64,000 nucleotides of DNA from Ectobius pallidus (lineage: Eukaryota; Arthropoda; Insecta; Blattodea; Ectobiidae): assembly GCA_964059195.1 (NCBI GenBank), contig CAXKWD010000005.1, forward strand, positions 137,159,686 to 137,223,685. The letters run 5' to 3'. The position numbers and the translations under genes are program-made. The notes under the pieces are model-generated. The model had not been told where the DNA came from and made no database searches. It saw only the letters and a program-made list of their open reading frames with translations. Of the stretch, positions 23,822-34,313 are shown piece by piece. Within the stretch, counting starts at the first letter, position 1. Every line of letters begins with the position of its first letter.

Positions 23822-24575
23822 CATAACTCAAATATGCTTTTTTGGATTTTCATGAAACTTTGAAAACACATTTATAATGTCCATGGGAAGAACCCTATTG
23901 ATATTGAACCAAATCGGTTCACCGGTACCGGAGTAATGCCCAATTTAGTGCCTATTTTAATAGATTATATTAGAAAGGCGCCATAGCTCAAATACGCTGG
24001 TGCCGATTGCCACGAAACTTGGTATACCCATTTATGACGCCCATGAAAAGTGCCCTATTGAATTTGAACCTAATCTGTTGACCGGTACCGGAGTAAAACC
24101 CAATTTAGTGTATATTTTAAAGGCGCAATAATTCGAATACGCTTTTTCGGATTTTTATGAAACTTCGTACACGCATTTATAATATCCATGGAAAGACGTC
24201 TATTGATATTCGACCAAATCGGTTGGCCAGTACCAGAATAATGCCCAATTTAGTGCATTTTATGTTAATATATAAGAAGTCGCGATAACTCAAGTATGCT
24301 TTATTGGATTTTCTTGAAACTGTGTATACCCATTTATAATGTACATGGGAAGAAGTCTACTGATATTGGACCAAATCGGTAGACCGATACCGTAGTAAAA
24401 CCCAATTTAGTGTCTATTTTAAAGACGCGCTAACTCAAATACACTTTACCGGATTTTTATGAAACTTGGTATACACATTTATAATGCCCATGGGAAGACG
24501 TCTATTGATACTGGATAAAATCGGTTGACCTGTTTCGGAGTTATGCTCAATTTAGTGCCTATTTTATGGTAATAT
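23822..24575. repeat. Tandem array of five units with dimeric (long-short) order
   Basis: Units start near 23822, 23982, 24126, 24283 and 24428, giving spacings of about 160, 144, 157 and 145. Each holds a TAACTCAAATA-like start, TTTTCATGAAACTT, CATTTATAATG, CCATGGGAAGA, CCAAATCGGTTGACCG and CCCAATTTAGTG. Long units (1, 3, 5) carry a TTAATATAT-like addition at their end that short units (2, 4) lack, so the real period is a dimer of about 303 bp. Confidence 0.85.
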
Positions 24576-24724
24576 ACGTATTCGAAAGAATTTATTTGAA
24601 AAAATGAAAATCAGTTATCTTGACAACATAACCTTTTGTTTTACTGTGATTTGTAAGGCTTTGGCAATTAAAATACAGTTAGCTATGACAACACTATTGC
24701 TTTAAATGCGCTTATCCCATAACT

Positions 24725-24805
24725 GACCCAGGTGGCTGAGATGGTAACGTCTTGGCGTCACATTCTGGAGTTCCATGGCTCAAATCCCGAAACCGGCCAA
24801 TTTGA
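24725..24805 (+). mobile_element. tRNA-like segment nested in the Helitron
   Basis: CAGGTGGCTGAGATGGTAAC could be an A box and ATGGCTCAAATCCCG a B box at tRNA-like spacing, followed by a T run. It is likely a fragment of a SINE carried in the Helitron. It cannot be a functional tRNA, because stems do not form well. Confidence 0.35.
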
Positions 24806-24939
24806 CTTTTTTTTATATTCTGCATATCATAACTGCAATCATAACTGATTAAACAAAACATACTGGCACTTTGTTATATCAGTTTACCTGATTTTATTAT
24901 TATTATTATTATTATAAGAGGGATAATCAATATAGGCCT

Positions 24940-25139
24940 AAATATGGTCAAACGTTGTTCGATTTGGACGAAACTCACTATACAGGGGTTTTCTGGGCCA
25001 AGTACCTCGAATCTGAGGTCGCTTTTACCACGCGACGCCTAAATGGGGTCCAACGTTGTTCGATTTGGACGAAACTCACTATACAGGGGTTTTCTGGGCC
25101 AAGTACCTCGAATCTGAGGTCGCTTTTACCAGGCGTCGC
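24940..25139. repeat. Tandem pair of about 100-bp units; third copy at 25356-25455
   Basis: Both units contain AACGTTGTTCGATTTGGACG, ACTCACTATACAGGGGTTTT and CTCGAATCTGAGGTCGC. The second starts at 25041. A third copy begins at 25356 in the duplicated 3' region. The frame at 24955-25146 simply translates the repeat twice. Confidence 0.85.
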
Positions 25140-25578
25140 TATCTAATCGTGGTATGTAATTCACGTGATTTAGGTGTTAATAAATATAATGATTTAACTA
25201 TTATGCTCTTAATTTTTAATTTCTGAAATAATTATCGCGGGCGATCGCTTGATTTTGTAGGTCCATCCTTGACGATTCATTTGTTTAGAATATCAAGTCC
25301 CACAAACGTATGAAATTTTCAACCTACACGGAAGAGGGATATTCAATATAGGCCTAAATATGGTCAAACATTGTTCGACTTGGACGAAACTCACTATGCA
25401 GGGGTTTTCTGGGCCAGGGAACTCGAATCTGAGGTCGCTTTTACCAGGCGACGCTATCTAATCGTGGTATGTAGTCCACGTGATTTTGGTGTTAATAAAT
25501 ATAATGATTTAACTATTATGCTCTTAATTTTTAATTTTTGAAATAATTATCGCGTGCGAAGCCGCGGGCACACGCTAG

Positions 25579-25990
25579 TATAGTAATAAATAAAGAACAA
25601 GATTTAAGTATTTTGTATCACTACGTTTATTATGTTTTCTATTATTATTATCTTTACTCTATTTATTAATGCCTCATGATTAAAGAATTATGATGTAGCT
25701 TTGTCTGCAATGTTGGAAAGTCCATTCTGAAGAAAAAATAGGAAAAAATCCAACGAAAGAATGAAAATTTCCTATAAAGATGACCAGTAGAGAATAAAAT
25801 TCCGAAAAGTATTTTTAAAAAATCAAAATAAAAGAGGCTATTTTTGTTCATTTGTGGCGAATCGAATTTATACTACATGCTGCATTGCCTGTGATATCTC
25901 AGAAAAAAATATGACATTTTATTAACTTCCAGCCCTAATTATGTTATATATTTGGGAGGACAAGGTTCATATTATTCCTACTGTGATTTA
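25579..25990. other. No gene seen
   Basis: AT-rich DNA downstream of the Helitron; the 61-codon minus frame at 25666-25851 is rich in F and has no motif. Confidence 0.4.
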
Positions 25991-25993
25991 TTG

Positions 25994-26004
25994 TTGTTGT
26001 TGTT

Positions 26005-26053
<49 letters not shown>
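25994..26053. repeat. AAT microsatellite
   Basis: About 15 uninterrupted AAT units preceded by TTG units. Confidence 0.9.
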
Positions 26054-26242
26054 TTACTATTACAATTTTAGGTATCATGTTCTTTACAAAAGCAATATCG
26101 AAAAATATAGTCCATTCTTCAATTACATTTAAACCAAGAAATTAAACTGAACCAAGAAATTAAACTGAACCAAGACGTTAAACTGAACAAGGGAATAGAA
26201 ACTGCTCTACAAAGCACTGAACATGGAAATATCGTGTGGAAT

Positions 26243-26721
26243 CAGGGATGTAAACCGGGCAGGGCGGTCTAGGGCGTCGCCCTCTATTTTTTTTAAATAT
26301 CTAGGCGGGGCCTCGATATTTCTTTGCCATTAGATTAAAGTTAGCATACTATATTGTAATTGCACATATTATAATGCCTCGTCTAACCGTTAGTCTAAAA
26401 TACGTAATGACTTCCAAGACTTGCTTCTCTGTGGGCAGAGGATGCATTCCAGGCCTTTGACTGGGATTTATTACTTGACAGAACAGTGGGAGAGCTTCGA
26501 AACAATAGACCTAGCTCTTCCGATGTAATTAGAATCTTCTACTTATCGTAACAATACAGATATGTCACATTAAAAAAATCCTCACTTTAACTCGCGTATT
26601 TAACGGTATACTAACATAGGGGTTCGGGAAAGTTCATAGGAGTATTAAACTATCGTGTCCTAATATGCTAATACAATTCCTGCATAATTAATTAGGCTAT
26701 ATTGTGAACTTTACAACCCTG
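26243..26721 (+). mobile_element. Candidate terminal-inverted-repeat element (hAT-like ends, 479 bp)
   Basis: It starts CAGGGATGTAAACC and ends CTTTACAACCCTG, so the ends match over CAGGGxTGTAAA. CAGGG starts are common in hAT elements. The 8 bases on each side do not match (TGTGGAAT against ATTTTACG), so either the target duplication has decayed or the pairing is accidental. A CTAGGGCGTCGCCCT palindrome sits near the left end. Confidence 0.35.
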
Positions 26722-26780
26722 ATTTTACGGTATTAGTCTGTAAACTGAAATGCACAAGTCTGTGTAATAAAATTAGAGTA

Positions 26781-27582
26781 CAGTCGATATAATGCCACCA
26801 TCCGTTCTGTAACATTTAATGGCACAAAGCGAGGGTGGCACTAAAACGAAATTTGATTTCTAAAATAAAAATGTCATAATACAGTGCTGTATTAATTTAC
26901 TGTACTGTGAAATAAAATAAATATGATGCCAGGGGCTCAACTATTACATAATTTTCTGATTATATTAATTACTATACTGTATTATGAAAGAAAAGTTAAA
27001 TAAAAGACAAATAGAGAACTTTAGCGTAAAATAAAATACTGTACAGTAACTCAATTTATTACAGTAGCCTATATGTCCAGTGCTACAGTACACAAAGGGG
27101 TTGAAAATCATGTGATTGAGTGTAACTGAGTAACTGGAGTGTAGTTTTTAAGAGCTAAATGGATAGTGGACTAAAAGAAGTGAAAGTTTGGAATGTTTCA
27201 TTGTATGAAGTGCTGTTTCTACCTGATCCACCCCCACACAGGCTGTCTGTCCGACTTCTTAACATAGCTTCCTAATTCCACCTCACTACATTTACAGTTA
27301 GTGGCAGGGGAACACTCGCTTCTTGGAAATACAGTACAGCATGTTTCTTAAATAATCTTCATAACATTCACGCCAGTTTTAAAAGAATTCTGCAACTGAA
27401 AAAAAATCAGTGCAAGCTATATTCTGTAAAAATATTGTCTTATATTCACTGGCACTAAATGAATTGGCACTATAATGAGGTTTCTTGTGTATTTTATTTA
27501 GGAGAAGATCCGTTCACTTGCATTTATTGGCGCAGTGCGAGGGTGGCACTGTAAAGAGGGGCATTATATCGAGGGTTGACTG
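26781..27582 (+). mobile_element. pogo/Tigger-like non-autonomous DNA element (802 bp) with TA duplication
   Basis: The left end is CAGTCGATATAATGCC and the right end reads CAGTCAACCCTCGATATAAT on the reverse strand. They match apart from a short gap after CAGTC. TA dinucleotides flank both ends (26779-26780 and 27583-27584), as expected for Tc1/mariner-type insertion. Subterminal GCGAGGGTGGCACT occurs near both ends. The internal sequence has no transposase. The 83-codon frame at 27485-27736 crosses the right end and is an artefact. Confidence 0.7.
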
Positions 27583-27589
27583 TATAGTC

Positions 27590-29385
27590 CTTATTAATAG
27601 GCCTATTTCTCACTCATCACCTTACCAATGCAAAGGGCCAACTCAAATCACAAGTCTTGTTAAAGCAGAACTAAACACAACAGAAAAATCTTTGAAGGTG
27701 ATGAAGAACTTGAACAAAAGATTTCTAGAAAAATAGAGAGAAAAAAAAACTAATTTTTGGACAGGTGGCCCGCAAAATAGAAATTTGTTCACAATAATAA
27801 AAATAGTGAACCTGAAAATACCTGAGGGTGCTGGAATAATTAATTGTATACGAAAATTTTGACTACATCTCCAATATTAAAGAATGTCATGAAGGAAATT
27901 AACAACCTACTTTATGTTAGTAATCAGAACATATTAACAATTGTTCGTATTTTTGTTGTTATAATGTACACTATAGTACACTAACTGCTTCAGTCCCACA
28001 AAAACCACTATCGATAAATTTACAATTTTTCTAGAAATTCTCTAATATTAACAGTGAATTGGAATTGAGACCGTGCTACTTAAATATAATTAACTAATGC
28101 TTTAAGCCATAATCTATTTCCATGAAATCCTATATCACACCATCGAGGCAAGTAGTTAAAAAGGAAAATATATATAATGGCCTTGATCTTTAAGACTGGC
28201 ATGATTGCACTTTTATAACCCAGGCTTATTAATGGAACAATAATTTAACCGGACTGACTCGTACAATTAATTTGAAATGGTTTTGCTGGAACTCATGTAT
28301 ATAATGTTGTTATTGAACGGTGATTTGGAATTATTATATGGCCATACTAATCTACTGGTGATCGAAGGTTGCGGAAAGACCCTGTAAAACAAAACAAGTG
28401 TGCATTTTCACCACCAAGAATAGGAAATTACATAACTAACAATGCGCTGCCATGATGGACATCATCTATTTTGACAAGAACTCCTCATTCTTTTCAAATG
28501 AAGGTGTTAAAAATACATGACTTTCGTGTTAGCCTACTATTGAAAAAGAGATCGTAAAGAGATGAGCATTGATATCATATCTACGTTATACCATGCTTAT
28601 GTAGCTTAATTGTTTGATGTTTCCTACTTAAATTTAGTTTTATTGTAAATAGGATAGATTAAAAAATACACATTACAAGATAGATAAAATATATATATTT
28701 ATAATTGTACAATATATATTATACGTATATATATTTATATACGGTATATACAATTAATTTATATTGAATATAGACTACATAATATCTCATATATGAAATA
28801 TTAAAATAATTTATAACCTATATGGGCTGGCTTATATAGATTATAATTTAGTTTAGTCGTAAGCATTAATAGAATACAACAGACTCAAACAATGACACTG
28901 ACCTTATATTAATGTTTGGGTATAAATAGATATAGGTTAAGAGGATAAAATTCAAATAAGTAGGATTTGGATCTCTATTACATTATGTTCTATATTTGAT
29001 TATACAATGTATCTTAGCAAGTAAGGTAACCTACACATAACGTATCCCACTTCATTTGAAAGGACAAAGAAAGAAAGTAATAGGTACGGCTTGCAGTGAT
29101 CAGAATTTTGCCCACGCATGAGGACTACTAACTCTAGCTTTACTTTCTTTCAGTGGGAAGACATGCTGCGGATTTCACTGTCATAAAATAGCATAATAGC
29201 TACTTTTAAACCAACGAACATTGGTTCTACTGGCAAGCATGCCAACTACTGTAGCAAAAAACACAACATTCGAATCCAGTTAGATGACCGAACTAAGTTA
29301 AAAACACGTGTAAAGATTTCTGTCAGCTATTTTTTCTAAACTTTTCTCACTATTAGAAACCATAATTGATTTCTTTCGGAGTTAT
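27590..29385. other. No gene seen
   Basis: AT-rich, with TA-rich low complexity around 28685-28760. No motif or repeat family was recognised. Confidence 0.4.
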
Positions 29386-29388
29386 GTT

Positions 29389-30097
29389 ATGCACCACTGA
29401 GATTTGTTAAAAATTGTGAAAAAAAAGTCATTTTTCATTTTTGTACTGATAAAATTCTACAAACATTCTAGTTTCAGAATCTATTTTCGTTTATGACATT
29501 CTGCGTGTTTAAAGGGCGTCAGGTGCCTTTTTAAATGGCCTTGCGCACGTTCCTGACTGCTACCTGCCTGCCCTTAAAGATCGTTTATCTAACAATTTTT
29601 TTTCATCATTTTTCATAATTTAAAACACTCCACACGATGAAGTGTTTATGCAATTTCTCTCAATTTTTCAGCACGTGTTCTTAAGGTGTAGTTATAAAAA
29701 TCTGTCATATGAATTTTTGAAATTATGAATATTTTATTAGTTATGAATTTTCAAAATAAATATATTTTTGAAATTTTGAAATATAAATATATATAACTTA
29801 CACTTTTTTTATCTCAGGAACCATAAACCTTAGAAAAAAATCATATGACAAATTTTTTCTTCATAGTTAGATAAATAAAGTGAAAATGTAAAAAAATTAA
29901 TTTTTGAAAATTTTCATCGTGTGGAGTATTTTGAAAATCGCTCTACTTTTATACTATGAAAATTAATAACTCAAAAACTTTTCAAGATATTAGGATGAAA
30001 TTTTAAACCATAAAATAAATGCATGAGACAAGTGTATGGTAAAATTTTGAGTTATATTGCTTGAAAACTTTCGATTTTAGTAATTTCAGTGGTGCAT
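29389..30097. mobile_element. Foldback/terminal-inverted-repeat element (709 bp)
   Basis: The ends are ATGCACCACTGA and TCAGTGGTGCAT, a 12-bp perfect inverted repeat. Nested inside are further inverted pairs: CACTCCACACGATGA (about 29626) with TCATCGTGTGGAGT (about 29916), and TGTCATATGA (29703) with TCATATGACA (about 29841). The whole element could fold on itself. No target duplication was seen next to the ends. A GC-richer patch (29510-29580) lies off-centre. Confidence 0.65.
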
Positions 30098-30246
30098 TCC
30101 CTTAAATTGATGTAGGCTAATAAATATCAATATTTCAAAAGTTAAAAAAGAACGCTAAGTAAATATGGGTATTCATGTTTTAAAAATAAAGTTAAATCTG
30201 TCAGTATACTCACATATTAGTGAATCCATCCAAGTAAAGAGCTGAA

Positions 30247-30272
30247 CATAACTTACCTAGAATAGAAGAAAT
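30247..30272 (-). promoter_or_regulatory. Candidate recursive splice site on the minus strand
   Basis: The minus strand reads TTTCTTCTATTCTAG then GTAAGTTATG, an acceptor joined to a donor with the junction at 30256/30257. The site is on the opposite strand to the similar motif at 14434, so at most one could act in the same host intron. Confidence 0.15.
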
Positions 30273-30424
30273 GTATATTTTAAGAAATACTCTTTTTATG
30301 AAATTCATTTTGTGGAGGTATAAGCACACTGTGGTATATGTCTAATTCAATGCTTTCATACATAGCTGAATTTACATTTTGATATAAGCATACTAGGTTA
30401 TAGCCTAAGTTTAAAATAAACAAG

Positions 30425-30600
30425 GAGAATTTTTAAAGAAGAAGCTTGTTTTCCATGGATGATAATTATAATACGTGGATAAATATCTTCATATTTTAAG
30501 TTAACTCATTAATTATTATGCTTATTTCTCGGTCTTTTTGCTTTTTTCGGTGACACATAATCACGTAATTAAGTTAGCCGCAAAAAGGTGCACACATACA
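30425..30600 (+). repeat. Dispersed repeat R1 copy
   Basis: It contains ATACGTGGATAAATATCTTC and TTTTTTCGGTGACACATAAT in the order seen at 20481-20600, and AGGAGAATTTT at its start as in 47100. Confidence 0.4.
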
Positions 30601-30619
30601 AAAATATACTGTACCAAAA

Positions 30620-30622
<3 letters not shown>

Positions 30623-30672
<50 letters not shown>
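30623..30672. repeat. AAT microsatellite
   Basis: About 16 AAT units. Confidence 0.9.
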
Positions 30673-31043
30673 TGCTAATACAAGAAGAGGATAGAACCCT
30701 CATCATTACAATCTGGATAGAATGTAGGAACTATAATCCTTCATGTTAAAGACACCTGCAGAAACCGTGTAAACGAAATCCACCAGTTCGAAACCAAAAT
30801 ATCGATCTCATCCCTAAATGCAAGCGATTTTATCACTCACTACATTCAGAGTGACAAGAATGCAAAACATGCGGACTAGTTTATAAACCTTGTGCAAAAA
30901 CGCAGTCATGACAAATTAATGCAGATTTACTTTCATTGCACAATTCACAAGGACACAGCTGATCACTCAAATAAGGTAGCACAAACGTACTTAACGATAT
31001 TAAATCCCAATGAAGAATTTCGTAAAATACAGGAATTCCTTGG

Positions 31044-31250
31044 AAGTAGGCAGACCTGGAACGGATGGCACTCAGCCTCGTGATACAAACTGAGGATCTA
31101 CTTGATGCAGAAGTAGCATCTCCGGTTATGGAAACTATCATTAAAGGTCGTGGGTGCCGGTATGCTGACCACATGCCCCTCAATCCTGCCATCTGCCTAT
31201 GGTAGATGACCCAGCAGTCGGATGGTAGGCCTAGTCTCTTCAGGGATGTA
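31044..31250 (+). mobile_element. SINE-A copy, head lost
   Basis: The body blocks GGCACTCAGCCTCGTGAT, GGTATGCTGACCACATGCCC, CTGCCTATGGTAGATGACC and CGGATGGTAGGCCTAGTC align with the complete copy at 40366-40631. The tRNA-like head is missing. Minus-strand frames across it (to 131 codons) are artefacts. Confidence 0.75.
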
Positions 31251-31259
31251 CAAAAGCGG

Positions 31260-32170
31260 TGAGATAAAATGCTCAAAGTGGTAAAATAAAATACTCAGAC
31301 TGGTGGAATATAAAAATATCTGACATAAAAGTAAATGTTGCTAGTTTAAAAAATTGTTCCTGTCGCCAGTCTGTCCAATCATGAATCACCATGCACTAAC
31401 GAAAAGTAGCATTATTAAACATTTTCTTAGGAAGGACTTCCCAAGGACTCGAAGCATATAAAAGGAATGCCACTAAATATATCCTATAAACAAACAAGTC
31501 GAAATAACAAATAAGGCAATTTTCTATGGAAAAAAGACATTCAAGATTGCATAACACACGCAGTTTCTCGCAGAAATTGTGACGTAAGCGAACCATCCCA
31601 CGCAGTGCAAATTGCTACCTTAATACCATAAATTATATTTTCCCCGGTGTGGCAGATGCTAGGTTGTATGAAGACTGCACCCTACAAATTTTGATAAAAG
31701 CTGGGAGGGCGGTTAACCTTGCGACGAAACACCTCATTTCGGGATAAACCATTTCTTTAGAGCTGTAATAATTGAGGTGATTATACTCACGTTCCTTGAG
31801 TTTCCATAGCAACCTGTATACACATCAAACTCGATACTGCGCAGTACACATCCCATTACCCTAGGGAATGTCTTTATCCAAGTTTCATCGAAAACAGTGC
31901 TCATTGCTTTATAATATAACGCCGTTCTCTAATATTGATTACTGTGAACATTATCTCTTAGCTCAATGCATAATTATTATAGCTTTTGTTCGACTATACA
32001 ATAACATGCTTTTTACACGTAACGTAGCAGTATCATAATGATAACCATTAAAATGCAGAATTTCATTATAACACTGTTGTTGTATAGATTAATATCGGAC
32101 AAGGGGTAATACTGAAGCTTTTAGAGTAGCAAATCAAACTACTTAATAAACAACCTGTTTTTAAAATAAA
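31260..32170. other. No gene seen
   Basis: Slightly less AT-rich around 31640-31760, but with no open frame carrying a motif. Confidence 0.35.
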
Positions 32171-32177
32171 ATAAATT

Positions 32178-32334
32178 TGGAAAGGTTGAGTCAGACTGAA
32201 AAATTTAATGCCATAAACGGGGATTTGAACCAGGATCGGCTCTCCATGCGCTGCTCTACCATTGAGCTACCATGGCAACGTGCTGGTACAACATTAAATT
32301 CTCCAACTGACTCACATGTCCCGTTATACCACCA
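32178..32334 (-). mobile_element. SINE-B copy (tRNA-derived), minus strand
   Basis: On the minus strand it reads GGTAGCTCAATGGTAGAGCA (near-perfect A box) and CCTGGTTCAAATCCCCG (B box), then TTATGGCATTAAATTTTTC and GTCTGACTCAACCTTTCC. A short 5' leader (GTGAGTCAGTTGGAGAATTT) precedes the tRNA-like part and recurs in other copies. It is tRNA-derived but not a tRNA gene, as it continues into the SINE body. It lacks the last part of the tail. Confidence 0.8.
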
Positions 32335-32434
32335 GGCGTTCTCAATATGAGATACCAACCTAGTGGCGATGTACAACCCATAAGTACCTAAAGGCCCAGG
32401 CTTCATAGTAGGCTAAACCACTAGTAGGTCACAG

Positions 32435-32590
32435 TGGAATGATAGTTCTTTCGGTGTGTAGGTTAAGGTGGAAAGGTTGAGTCAGACTGAAAAATGCAAT
32501 GCCTTAGAGGGGATTTGAACCAGGACCTTCGGCTCTCCGTGCTCTACCATTGAGCTACCATGGCAACATGCCGGTGCTACATTAAATTCT
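32435..32590 (-). mobile_element. SINE-B copy, minus strand, with full tail
   Basis: Same A and B boxes as the neighbour at 32178-32334, in the same orientation about 100 bp away. The tail runs to CTTTCCACCTTAACCTACAC and GAACTATCATTCC, marking the 3' end of the family. The head is shortened by a small deletion between the boxes. Confidence 0.8.
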
Positions 32591-32599
32591 ATAAGTCAG

Positions 32600-34310
32600 T
32601 TAGTTGCAGTTCTCTCAAGCAGTGCATCATAACTATTTAAATAAAAGAGTAATTGCGAAGTGTAAGTACATACAGAGAGTGGGTGTGGGACAGTGAGAAT
32701 GTTAACCTTCTGTCATATCCCACACAGAACTAACATGGTAAAGGCCCGGTCCACCTCGCGACACAAACAAGACAACTCCGTGTCAATACTAGTTAGTTGC
32801 GTTGACAAAACTGCTAATGCTAAAGTGGTAATTTCCTTGCTTTCATAAGAAACCTTCACAACATTATCCTTCAGATTTTAAAAACATAAGCTCATTTTTT
32901 AATCTTTGAACGGAGGGTGTTACTACCAAAATGACTAGAAGATATCTGATATATTTTGAAATATTTGAGTAAAGAACCTATAGACATAGTCATATATATA
33001 TATAATTAAGGTATTCAAATGTTAAAGTAATATAGTGGAATACGATACAAAGAATTCAATACTGTAAAAAGATTCTTAATTAAACATTTTTAGAACATTT
33101 TAGTAGCTAAATTAATTTGTGTTGACAGTTCCACCTTAATGACCGTTAATTAGATTTTTTGCATGCGCATTTTCCCATGAAAATAACGATAGATTAGCTT
33201 GAAGTTAAGATAAGTTTATTAAGTGTAAACAGTCACAAATTAGTATTAATCAGGGTACAGTGTGAAGGTTACAAAAAATAAATTTTAACAATCGTTAAAA
33301 TTATTAACAATTAAGTAAATGAAGCTCATTAATATTTTACTAGTTGTCTAATTACTATTCTAAACCTGATACAATTCATTGATAAGTTTGGAAAACATAG
33401 TGTAGAAAATCAACTATCACCTAATTAAAGCGCCATATCAATGAAAGTACAATCTATCATACTTTAGAAACCTTAATTTTTAATTTGTTCCGTATATAAC
33501 GTCAGAATTTTCTCTATAGTAATTTATTCACGAATTAAAATATTGTACACAGCGATGTGGAGAAATATCCGTAAAATTTCTAGGAGAAACCTTAGGGAAA
33601 ATTACCGGTAAGTTCCTGGTCTTATCCTTTCTTTCCAAAAAGTATTTCTGTTATAGTTGGGCTCCCTCATCAATGCTGGCTCAAGTGACTGAATCTGTAA
33701 TATCATTCTGGTTAAAGAACTCTAGTTTGAAATCTGTTATAAACGGCGCCAGCGTCTGTAGGTAGACACATGAACACGTAAAACCTTAAGGAATAACCAT
33801 GTTTATTGATAGTAAAATAAAGAAAATAATTTTTATTTTTATTTCTGCGACATAAGCCTTGAGGGAAAACACCCGGAGGAAATGAGAGTGCAATGTGTCG
33901 TTAGTGAATGCGTAGGATCGCGGACATTCCTCGCTCAATTTTTCTGAGAATGCGTTTATGTTGAGGTAAGCATGACCTCCAAGAGCGTATGAATATAATT
34001 GTGAAACAAAGCGAGAGATACGAGCCTCCTAATACGGTAATAGTGTCATGGATACTTAGGATTGCCGCCCTCTGTACTAACCGCAAACCAAGGCATGTGC
34101 ACTATTTTATCTTAACCACATCACAAAATAATAATTATTATAGTTGCTAGTTCTTACTCTCCAGAAAAAAGTAAACGAGAATTTGAAAAGAATTAGAATA
34201 GAACATTATTAAATTAAATACCGTTTCAGTACAATGGAATAACGTCAAGCTTCCAGTTCTCAAAGCGATTCATGGTCCGAATCCTGTACTGAAGAAAATA
34301 CGCCACGGTT
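32600..34310. other. No gene seen
   Basis: AT-rich. 33895-34085 is more GC-rich and contains a 61-codon minus frame without a known motif. Confidence 0.35.
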
Positions 34311-34313
34311 TTT

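Larger units (their letters stand above)
23297..25578 (+). mobile_element. Apparently complete non-autonomous Helitron (2282 bp)
   Basis: The 5' end is TCTATATATATATATATAAA, starting at 23297 after an A. The 3' end has a GC-rich hairpin region (CGCGTGCGAAGCCGCGGGC, 25551-25569) followed by CTAG (25575-25578) and then T. This fits the Helitron rule of TC at the 5' end, CTRR at the 3' end, insertion between A and T, and no target duplication. The element has no Rep/helicase coding sequence. Internally it carries a TCTG/TCCG microsatellite (23750-23815), a tandem array of about 150-bp units (23822-24575), a tRNA-like segment (24725-24805), an ATT run (24894-24916) and two successive copies of the 3' region. 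It must have been mobilised in trans by an autonomous relative. Confidence 0.75.

Noticed and set aside
23822..24575. CRISPR array
   Set aside because: Units are about 150 bp, contiguous and diverged, with no spacers. They lie in a eukaryotic Helitron.
24955..25146. 63-codon frame with an internal protein repeat
   Set aside because: The repeat is the 100-bp DNA tandem repeat within the Helitron.
30881..31276. 131-codon minus-strand open frame, the longest in the window
   Set aside because: More than half of it is the reverse strand of a SINE-A copy.
32178..32334. tRNA gene on the minus strand
   Set aside because: The A and B boxes are good, but the sequence continues into the SINE-B body and recurs in several copies, so it is a SINE head and not a tRNA gene.
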